From assembly GCF_051622035.1 (NCBI RefSeq), contig NC_135366.1:7099001-7163000 (forward strand): a DNA stretch of 64,000 nucleotides, read 5' to 3'. Below, one piece after another: positions 12,101 to 24,100 of this stretch (within the stretch, counting starts at the first letter, position 1; the number at the start of each line of letters is the position of its first letter). Origin of the DNA: Arctopsyche grandis. Lineage: Eukaryota; Arthropoda; Insecta; Trichoptera; Hydropsychidae. A model generated the notes under the pieces. It had not been told where the DNA came from, did no database searches, and saw only the letters and a program-made list of their open reading frames with translations. A program made the translations under genes and the position numbers.

Positions 12101-15100
12101 AATAAGAAAAAGAGCTCAAAAACCTATTTACAATCCTTATAAATGTTCATAATACATCTAATACGTAATATTAATTAAAGACTTTCTAAAGTCGATGACC
12201 TAAAGCAGATTGTGTTTGGGTAATCTGTGTTTATATCTAAAGGGTATAGACATTTTGTTGTAAACACCGAAACTTCACAAGTGTGTTAGTATGGTTATTA
12301 GTGATTCTGTCATAGAATCTACTGGTTAGTTTGTTAGTAATGTCTGTAACAAACGGAATATTATATATGGCATGCAGTTTTTTCAGGTTAGTATATATAG
12401 GTGTATTATAAATTATTTTTAGGGATTTATTTTGTATTACTTGGAGCTTGGAAAGGTTAGTATTCGAGGCGTTATTCCATACAGGTGAAGCATAGGTTAA
12501 TAATGGTAATATGAGCGCGCGATATATTTTTATTTTATTTTGAGTTGATAAAGAACTATGGCGATTAAATATTGGATATATTGAGGATATACCCCGCATC
12601 GCCTTGCATTTCGCTCCCTCAATGTGAGGTGCCCATCTCATTATTTTATCAAACGTTACTCCTAAATATTTTATTACTGACTGCCATTTCAAATAGCTAC
12701 CTGTATATATATGTACATTATTAAAGGATTCTAGCATATACACTAGCATCGTCATAGCATCGTGCACTGCTGGAGCTATTGAATACTAGTAGAGAGGTTG
12801 TGGGTTTAAGTCTCGGCCCAATACGCTGCTGGCGATAAATTGTAGATCGAACGTCTCATATTAGAATTTTCCGATTTTTTAGATTTATTGTTGTAACGAA
12901 TCTAATAAATTGTTATCCTCACAAATCCGAACTATTAGCATCTCGAATTTGCTGAATCTTATAAAAATATGCTACCTACATAAATTATTTATCGCAAAAA
13001 AATTGATGATTGTTCATAGATGTCAATACAATATGTTCATATTGTATTGTATATACTGTTATGTTTAATTGTTAGTACATACAAAATGATCGAACCATAT
13101 GAGTCGCCTTTGGGTAGTTTCTGTAATGAATTGCAAAAATACTGAAATTTCCGATATTTATTAATTTATTTTTTAAATAAAGGCCTTACAGGTAAACCTC
13201 AATTTGCCTTCCTGGCAAATTACAAACAATGCAGCATTTTTATTATTACGCTGAATTACGAGATACTGAAAACTCGCAAATTAACGAAACATCTATGAAT
13301 TGTACATACATTTTATTGTACAGTAATCATACTCAAATAGTGGTAACATAGTAGGTAGGAAGGACTTTAGCCAATTTTTAATCGGGAACCGTTTCAATAA
13401 TGAAATCAGAGAAAATTGGCAAACTCTGATGAAATGATCGACCTGGAGTCACAAATATTCAGGTCTGACCAGCAGCACTACAGATATACTCTAAAATAAT
13501 AGAAAAAAATATTTTCAATCGAGATCAGCTCATGGGATCGAAACCGGCACCTCTCGGTGTTAGGCAGAAGTTTAACGACCGAGCTATGCTGCTGGCTATG
13601 ATATCGGTATTATCGAAAGAACAAAGAACAATATCAATATAATCGGTACTACTGGTGCTTTTTTTTAATTAATTAATTGTTAAAAAAAAAACAGTACTCT
13701 CGATATCCCGCGCACCGCTTGCATGTTTCAACATGTTTATTAAAATGTACGCCAAACTCAAACTTTTAAATACTAGATATTCTCAGTCTCAGGTATAAAA
13801 TTATTATAATTTTTCGTAGAAATTTATGTAATTTTGTTTAATTTTTAGTTTTTTTTTTTGGCAATTCCAACTTAGGCTTATCAGATATCCAAACATCGCT
13901 CTCTGGAGATACAATAGTCAACCGCCAACTGGGGAATCAGGAATAAATTATATAAATTATGATAAAGACGCATATGGGCTATATTTCAAAATTTAAAGTA
14001 AAAAGTTGCCAGTTAAAATATAGATAGTATCTCTATTTAAATTTATAAAACGTTATTTTGACAAATCTGCACGGGGCGGATTTTACACTCGTTATTGGTA
14101 TACTTTTATAAAAGTTAAATCGCTTAGAATCTTTCTGGGCATAGTGTAATCCTCACCATATGGTTGCGAAAAAAGAAAGTAAAATTACCATAATTTACAA
14201 CTGAAACTTCTTCAAAAATGGCGAAAAATAAATACGTAATACTGCTTAAAATTATTTTACATTGAAATCCCACGCCGATAATACATATAATTTAAACCCA
14301 TACAATAAGCATTTTTAAAAGCTTTTATTTGGTGTTGTATTATCTGCTTTTATACCTGTTTTCAAACAATATACAATTGGTCGTTTTCGTAGTTTTTATA
14401 CATTGAGATATAATTTTCGATAAATTAAATGTGCGAATTTGAAAAAAATCGATACTATCGGTATTTCTTTTTTTTAAATATCGGTATTACCAAAGGCTTA
14501 TCAGTAATATCGGTCTTACAATCCCTAATGGCACAGTATGCATGTAATGAAAAAAATATAAATATATATCAACAAGGAAATTGACATAAAGTGAACTGAT
14601 TTTTACAAGGCTCTTCCATATTTCACTTCGCTCATTAGTCTGACAGCATTTTATATTATTATACTGTGAAAATATCTTTCCTAAATTACGAATGATATAC
14701 ATACATATATTATGACAATATCTAACTTAACATATCAAACTTAACTTATGTATACACCTATGTACTATCAACATAATTAAGCCTATATTAAATTACATCG
14801 AAAACAAATGACTCAATTTGATATTCACATTATTATATCATGTAAATTACACACAAGTGCGTGTGTATTATATAATATACATATACATATATACAATCAC
14901 GCACGAAGAACATACATATTTACCATTAGAGCTAGGCACTTGAAAACGTCAATCGACCAAAGCCTAATTGTACGATAAACATCAATAGTTTTGACGACAC
15001 TTCATCTATCGCATGAGGCGTGTACCTACTTACCCTGTTGTCCCATTGTAGGCTTTCACGGCGGACGTTTTAGCCGAGTAGTTTATTCACAATGACTGAA

Positions 15101-18100
15101 ATACACGACAGCATCCGTCCCCCGAGCAAAAGATGAAAAGCAATCATCCCACACGTCCCGTCCAAAAGGTTTCGTTTCCTTGATGCGGACATGTCACTCC
15201 GCTACACCTGCTTATGTGAATCAATATTTCATCCGAGTGTTCCACGACGGCAGTAGGGAAAAAACGTTGATTGAAAAACTAAGTGAAAAATGACCCACTT
15301 TATATATGTACGTACCTTTATATGTGTGATCGCACGCATCTACACATTTTACAATGTGTAGTTTCCCCCGCGTTGTTTATACTCGCTTGCTTCGTATTAT
15401 ATTATTTATAGTGATCTGAGAGTGCAATAGATTGATTTCAAAAAGTTAATTTATTTTTTTATTTATTTAACATATTAGCCAAAGTGACATTACAGAGATC
15501 TCCAACGCGTCACTGTGGCCGGTCATTCAGTAATAATAACATCATAACAGTAATAATAACTTATAAAAATAACAATATTGACACAACATCATTAAAATCA
15601 TAAAATCATAAAAAAAACATAGATAAAGTAATAACAATCATTCATATTTATAATAGGCAAAATCAACCACTGGCATTCCTCAACAACCACTCAACCAGAT
15701 TAGTATATTTTATATTGAAGAGGTCAATTTCACCAGAAATCCGGTTGAGCAGATATATAGCCCTAGATATAGGAGCCGTTGTCAACATATTTGTGCGAGC
15801 CACAGGAGGAACAAACAAATCACGATATCTCAAGTCCCTGAATTTGCTAGGTGCATTAAACCTAAATTCATTTAGAACCTGAGGATTGTGAATTATCCCA
15901 TTCAACAGCTTAAAAAAGTGCCTTCCCAGTAACATATTCCGACGAGACTCCAATGAGTTGAAACCTAACGCCCCTAATAGGAATGCACTAGGATATAGCC
16001 AAGGATAATAACCATACTGTTTCAAATAAAGATATCTGAGAAACCGTTTTTGGATTCTCTCAATCTTCAATGATTCCATATAATAGAAGAAAATTCCAGA
16101 ATACTACGTACTAAAGATTCATAAAGAATTTTAAGCACCAACGTACTCTGGAAAGGTTTGCTAACTCTTAGTAAGAATCCCAGCATTTTTGTGGCTCGCA
16201 AACAAATATTGTCTATGTGTCGTTTAAATTGAAAATTATTCGAGAACAAGACCCCCAAATCACAATATTCATCCACAAACTTTAATTCAACACCACTTAG
16301 GCGATATGGATAAATCAAGCGATTTGAAGATCTTGCCACATTGAGAACACAGCATTTTTGAATGCTAAAAAATAATTTATTATCGACAGACCAACTTGAC
16401 AGCGCATCTAAGTCCAATTGGAGAAGGGCTGCGTCACTATGAGACTTAACTGTCATAAAAATCTTAAGGTCATCAGCGAATAAAAGATAGTCTGAATACT
16501 TGATTATTTTTGAGATGTCATTAATGTAAATTAAAAAGAATAATGTCCCTAAGTTGGACCCCTGAGGTACCCCAGAATGTGAAATAAACTCATTTGAGGA
16601 ATTAGGGTGAAAATAGACAAATTGCCTCCGATTTTCAAAGTAATTTTGTATAAGTTGCATCAAGCCATTTGATAACCCAAAATTTCTTAACTTCACAAAC
16701 AAAACATTATGGTCTACCATATCAAAGGCCTTCATGAAATCGGTATATACTACATCAACTTGGTTTCCCGCGTCAACCGATTTGGTTACATAATTGGAAA
16801 AACATAATAAATTAGTAACTGTTGAACGAGAACTTCTAAACCCATGTTGTTGATCGATCAAATATGGTTCACAGTGATTGTAGATATACCGATGTAAAAT
16901 TGCCTCGAACACCTTGGCAGGAGCAGAAAGTAGCGCAACCGGTCTATAATTTGTAATTGATAAAATGTCACCTTTTTTAAAAATGGGAACAATTTTAGTG
17001 ATTTTCCAAAAATCAGGAAATATTCCCGAATTTAATGACAAATTGAAGATAAAGCATAGTGGTTGCGTTAAAGGAGCTTTGCAAGCTTTCAACACATACG
17101 CAGGAATGAGATCTGGACCAGCCGAAAGTTTTTGTTTCAGTCTGTTAAAACCATAAATTAAGTCATTTTGATTGCAGCAATCTAGGTTTAGAAAAGGGAA
17201 CCAGCCATTGTCTGATATACTGTTAGACTGACCTTGTACAGATTGACTACTCCGCACAATATTGCTAAAATGTTCACCAAACTTATCAGCAATATTTTGG
17301 GAACCATGTACCTCACAGTTTTCATAAATCATAGTGCCAGGCATATTTTTAGTAAAACGTTTAGAATTAATAAGTGACCAGAAAGCAGACGGCTCCTTAG
17401 ATAGTGCAATTTCACAATTTAAAATATATTTTTTACGGCATTCATCCATAGTTGATTTTACTAATTTACGCAGATATAGAAAATCAGCACGTGCTATGCA
17501 ACATTTCGTTGTTTTCCAAATTTTATGGACGTAAATTTTTCTTTGAATAATCTTAATTAAATCTTTTGAAAACCATTTAGGATACTTATAATCGTTGGAT
17601 AACTGGGCAAATTTCTTTTTATTAAAAATGCCATTACATTCATTATATACAATATTATAGAAGGTGGAAACAGCTATATTTACATCACAACACTTATACA
17701 ACTCATTCCAATTACAATTGGCCAGACTATTTCCTAATTTAACCAGCTTATCTCCATATTCAAATTTCCATCCAGGTATCATTTTTCCATCAGAACACAA
17801 CATATTATTAATATTAAATTTAGCTGAATTAAAAATATTATCAACATCAAGTGCTGGATGATAAATATCCTCTGTAACTAAAGGATTAGACGCTCTTGAT
17901 ACAGATATATTAACACAATCAATATTAGTGAAGATTAAATCTAAAATAGAACCATTATAATTGTTTTTAATAAAATTGATTTGACTTAAATCTAACAAAG
18001 ATAAAACAAAATTAAGATCCTCACCCGAACAGTTCGAGGAGATTAAATTAAAATCCCCAATCAAAATTACACGCCCCTTGGATAAATCTAAAACATTTGA

Positions 18101-21100
18101 GACAATCAAATTAAAAAAATCCCTATAAGATTCAGGCGTTGATCTAGGCGGAAAGTAAACAACACATATATATAATAAGAATGGAATACAATACAGTTTC
18201 AACTTAAGCCACACACATTCACTTCCTTTCTCTAAACGATCAAGTCTCTCTATTGTAACATACTTGTTGCGTTTCACTGCTAACAAAACTCCTCCACCTC
18301 TCGTAGGTCTGTCCTTGCGGAAGATTGAGTAAGTTCCGTCCAGCAATTCCGCATTATGCACAGAGTCGTCAAGCCAGGTTTCCGTTAGTACCAGGATATC
18401 AGCACATTGTATAGCCGAGTTAGAACCTAATTCATCCAGTTTAGACTTAAGGCCTCGTACATTTTGATAAAAAATGGATGTGCTTATATTATTGCCGATC
18501 AATTGAGACTTTCTCGGAAGAGGACGTGGGCATCTTTGTACTTCTCCGAAAAAACCACTCCCTTATACCGGTTCCCTCTGGCCAAAATTCGGACACATTA
18601 ATTAATTTAAAATTATCCACATCCACTGTAATTTTAAAAGATGTACTAAAAGAAGTCTTTCGTAATTGATCTACTAAAACGTTATCATGGCCCAGTTTTT
18701 TTGATACATATTCTTTAACTGCTTCCACAGTACAATCGTTCGTTAGGTGGAAAATATGTAGATATTTTCTAATTTTCGTCACCTGAAGATTGGCATGTGG
18801 TGCTCCTGAACCACGCATAAACGGTCTAGTAGAACGAGGTAGCGAGGGCCGCAAGGGTTGAGATGTCGCCAAAGGATCAGTAGAAGGCTGGTCGACATCG
18901 TGAGTGGATGGCACTGAAGCAGGAACAGACACAGGTTCTGAGCGTGGTAGCGAGGGCTGCGAGGGTCGTAACGGCGCCAAAGAACCAACTGTATCACCAG
19001 TGATAGCTGCAGTAGAGACGGAAGCAGAGGCAACAGCCGAAACAATGGCTGAGTCCGAACGGGTCGATGAAGCAGCGTTTGACAGCTGATATCGTTGTTT
19101 ACTACGTCTTGGCCGGCTATTGGTTGACGAAGTATTGCGCTGATTGGATGCAAGAGGCAAAGCAGGTGTAGAAGGGGGCGGAGAGAGTGCAGAGACAGAT
19201 GGTGGTATTGTTGCAATCTTTCCAGCCTCAATTTGAGCAGCCAGAGAACTGAAAGAATCAGCAATGAACAGCTTTAGTTCACGGGAATCCTTGGTGAGCT
19301 GGTCCACTGCATGCTTGAGGTTGGACAACAGATTGGGAGAGTCAGGCGCCCGCGAGGATTCCTCTTCAGCTCGCGCCAACATGGCTATTTGAGAGGTGGC
19401 CTCCATCAAATCAGCCTTTTTTGAGTTTGAGAGGATATTAGTTTTCCCAGACAGGTCATCGGTAATCGCACCACACAATTTATATATCGCTTCGAAGCGC
19501 GACATACTAATTAATAATTAATAAGTATAGACAGAACGACGCACGTCAACCACGTTCAAAAGGCCGGCCGTATATGTGGATTAGTCTAAATTAACTTCTT
19601 ATAGGCCACCCAAACTTTCCGAAAACTCTATGAGACTCTGCGTAGTTTTCGAAAAGTAAGATTTTATATAGTAGGTTTAAGCCTATCTATCGATTGAATA
19701 AAAAATTGGAATACTACAGCCTTTTTTACCCAATTACAATCTTGGACCCAATTACACTGAGCAAAAACAAAAAAATAACCGGAGTGAGGCCTAATCAATT
19801 TTTACTAAGCTTTGATTCACTGAATTCGAATATGGCAATTGGTCTAGCCCAATAACTACATACATGAAATTTTGAGAAAAATATATTTTTGACTATTACA
19901 TTTCTCTAGATAATTAATTATACAAATTTTAAAGCATCAAAAGATCACAAGAAATAGAAAATATATTTGACTAATTATGTTTAATTTTAATTTTACTTAA
20001 TTAAACAGTGGTGGTTTCTGCATTTAATTTTATATAAATTTCATTATATATTCACGTCATTATCTACATATATATGTATATTCAAGACCATAGTGTCTTT
20101 CATTTGAATGAAAGATTCAATTTAAGAATGTATGTATGCTACGCGAGAAAAAAAAATGAATTTTGGAATATTATCGGTAAACTCCTTGGGAAAAAAAGCG
20201 AAGATTTAAACCATATAAATATATATTTATTAAATATATTTATCGATATTTTGGATAAATATAATTGATTTGATATCTTTGATTGATATTTTGAAACTAA
20301 ATTTATAAAAAAATACTTTTACTGTATGAATTTTGGATGATTATTTTTATTACGGTCTTTGAATGAAGCTTTATTAAAAACAGTGTACATACTATGTATG
20401 TATTTATGTGCTTATGACCCAAAGTGAGTTAAGATTTTAATAAATAATCAAACATTATATTTTTCATAGAAATTATCATTATAAATTTATGTATGTATAT
20501 TTTTTTTCATTGAGCTTCAAATGGATTCATTATTCAATATAAAATTTCCAGCGATTTTTTTCTATTCTATAATAAAAGGATTAAAATAAACTAAACGTAT
20601 AAATTACTGCACAATACGGTTGTTTTCTGAGATGACGTTGTTACATCTAGTTGTTGTTATCTGTCGGATCAAACTATCATAATTCATTTAATAAAGTTTC
20701 TGCATATATACATATATATGTACATATTTTTATCGACCTTCCGCATATGTATTTGTACAAATGTATATGTATATACATATATTAGGGTACATAAAAAGCA
20801 ACTTTCCTTGTTATTATTTTTATGCTAAAAATGCTTTTGGTGGAAAAACTTAGTATAGACGTTGAAGAACAAGATATGTAGACTAGATTAAACTAATTTC
20901 ATTCCTTTTAAAATTTTATTTTACATGTTTCGACCTGTCAACAAACACTACTATTTTCACTTAGGTTTTCTTTACTTTTTTGCACAAATTGATCTGTTTA
21001 AACGTATTGTGCTTATTTTATCTGAATAAAATTAATGTGATATGAAACAATAGGATGTCTACTTTTATTCTAGTAAAACAAAATTTGCTCGAATTTGCAT

Positions 21101-24100
21101 TTGAAAAAAATAATCAATAATAATTAAGAGTATTTTGGAACTCCAATTTTTTTTTACTTATTTACATTCTTTATTTATATTCCAGTTTCTGAGTATTCTG
21201 TCATGTCTATGACCCAAAAGCATCTACATGATATAATAAGAGGACGTACCAAAAGTCGTTTTATTCAAAATTTTAAAGATTTAGAAGAAAAAAATTAGTA
21301 ACTGTTACAAAGTGCCCTCCTACGAAACTTGAAGAAATTCGAAAAATTATCAACTATTTTAAAATTGTTTACAATCATCAATAACTCGCACGTAAAGTTA
21401 TTTTCTGGTAAGACACGTAAAAATATATTTTTGACCTGGTTTTCAGGCCAAATAGCACTATGTGCAACGCTAGTATAAAATAATTTAAATGTCATAATCC
21501 AAATTTCAACCTCACGTGGAAATTTCACCCAGATCGCATTCTAATACTTTTTCAACGAGAGACTCGAAAATTTGAAGGGAAATAAAAGCGAACAGCTTCA
21601 CCTTCACATGCGAACACGAATACAACACTAACTGTACGAGCTCGTACATATTATTATCGTCGTTATGCGTTCAGCGAGAGGCAAAGGTAGAGGTAGATTT
21701 TCGAGGATCGCCCAGGGGTGGGTTTGAGAGGAGGTTTTCCTTTTGACTCGAGGATAAAGCGGCCATATTACATCGCGGGATTTGTCGGTTACAGCAACGA
21801 ATGAAATAAAACGCGCAGTCGGCATCGCCTAATCCATTAGCGAGACCTCCCCGGCCAAAAATGAAAATAAATCACGTGAATACACCCCCAGCAGGCAGGC
21901 ACACACGCGAAATTCGTATCGAATATACATAAAACTCGCGTAATCTTGAGAAGACAGTGTGGCAAGCCGTGTGCGCGCTTTTCCTCCGAGCGACACTTCC
22001 GCTTTTCCGGCGGGTCGGAAAAATCGCGACGTTTTGTATGAGGCGCTTATCGCGTGAGATTGAAACAAGTCTGCTTTTCTAAATAGAATATTTTAATATA
22101 CATACATATACATAGCTACATACATAGAAAAGCTTCAATTAAATATTAATATATTTTGAAACATAGTCATGTGTATTACTGTTTGAATTTTAAAAATATG
22201 TAAACGAAATTACAAATATAGTAATTTTTAATTAAAGATACATAAGTTATACGCGAAACGAAACGTTTTATAACCAAAAAATTGGCAATTAATTTTATAT
22301 AAGCTAGAAATGGTCACGAAACGTTGACGCAAGCAATTAAGCATGTCAAAAAAACCTTATATAAAAGAGCAAAAAATAAGCTCAAAAAGCTAAACATTTA
22401 TAAAAATACTCTTTTTAGTTATTATAAGCTATTTATCTTCTAATATGTATTTATATTTATAGCAAAAATTTAAATGCTGTATTTCAAGTATTTTTTCACA
22501 AACAGATAATAGTGAAACAGTCAGTAGGAATAAATATATCACTATATTCAACAAAATGGTGATGTTTTTTACTGTGAATCATTAAAAAGTGGACCAGATC
22601 TGATTTTCAAATGAATTTGCAAACATGCATACATACATATGTATATCAAATTTAGCATTTAACAGCTGTAATTTTATTTGATTATTCTAAAATAAAGTTT
22701 CAAGAAGATACTCCGATCAAATGTAAACATCAATTAGCGAAATATAAACACACAATGTCGATAAATGATATCAAGTTATGTTTCGACTCGAAGGATTTAA
22801 CGCTAATTTGTAAGAAATGTTGTTTACATTAATTAGCTTCTATTTATTAATACAGGCATAAATATAAGGACACGTTTCCAAGAATGCGAGACTTGAATAA
22901 GCTTAGTAAATAAAGTCGTGTAAGTCTTAAATCAACAACGTATGTAGGTCTTAAATTAATGATAAAAAGCCGTTTTAAATTTTAGTTACACACATATGTT
23001 ATTTATACTGAAAAATCATTAAAATGGGTTCAAAAACATGTACACTCGAAATGTTATTTAACATCGAAACAATCGCGTCGCGTCTCAATATTTTATTTTA
23101 TTTATTGAAAAATCAACAGACAACAAGATGTAGACATGCATAAAAACAAAGAGTAAATATATAATATATACAACATCCGAGTCCAATTACAGATTTTTAC
23201 AAAGATAAACAAATGAAAAAGATAAATACAAGATAAACAAATGAAAAAGATAAATACAAGATAAACAAATGAAAAGGAAAATAATACAAGCTAATAATAT
23301 GACTAAATAGCACATTGCATAACTAAACTAAAGTATTAAAATATTGGAAAAAGGTTATAAAATAGAATAGAAGAAGAAATTAATCAATCGGTCAAGATTC
23401 TCTTGATGTTATTCCTGAATTGATGTAGGGAAATACGGAACAGATCAACCTCATTCAGCTCCCCGTTAAACATACGATAAACACGCTGCAGATAAGAATA
23501 TTTTTGGGAATTAGTATTGAAAGGATTAAATGAAAAGAGTGCAACGTGTCTAGAACACCTAACTGGGATCCTGAAATCAACCTTATTCAGTAAATCAGAA
23601 CAATCATGGAAACCATTTATGAGCTTAAAGAAGAATGTAGCATCAGCAAGTCGTCGCCTGACAGAAAGATTGTTAAAAGATAGGATTTTTAAAATATCGG
23701 GAACAGTAGAATGGGTATAGATAGGAAAAAGGTAGCGTAAGGATTTAATAAATTAAAGTTGAACTTTTTGAACACAATTAATATGGGATAAATAAAAATG
23801 TGACCAGATAATTGAGGCAAATTCAAGGTGAGACCTTACAAAGGAAAAATAAAGTAATTTAAGTACATAAGGATCATTAAAGTGTTTTGTTGAGTGGAGT
23901 AGGAATCCAAGAGATTTAAATGCTTTGTTGATAATGAAGGAAATATGTTCAAAGAAATCGAGTTTATTATTGAGTATTACACAAAGATCCTTTATAGAAG
24001 ATGATGTGTTTAGATTTGAATGCTTTAATTGATAGTGATAGGTGATAATAGACTTATTTCTAGTGAAATTTAAAATATATATGTAGTATATATTAGGTAT

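Larger units (their letters stand above)
15444..19554 (-). mobile_element. Near full-length CR1/jockey-group LINE, 4.1 kb
   Basis: The minus strand holds a short 5' leader, ORF1, an overlapping ORF2 (endonuclease plus reverse transcriptase), a 3' UTR with terminal stem-loop (15477-15520) and a (TAAA)n-like tail. A 7 bp candidate target-site duplication (TTCAAAA on the + strand) flanks it at 15437-15443 and 19555-19561. One frameshift splits ORF2. It is antisense to the K2P gene within its large intron. Confidence 0.9.

Noticed and set aside
15443..15444. Longer target duplication for the 15-19 kb LINE
   Set aside because: AAGTTAATTTA at the 3' side and TAAATTAACTT beyond the 5' side are inverted, not direct, so they cannot be a target duplication. 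Only the 7 bp TTCAAAA is direct.
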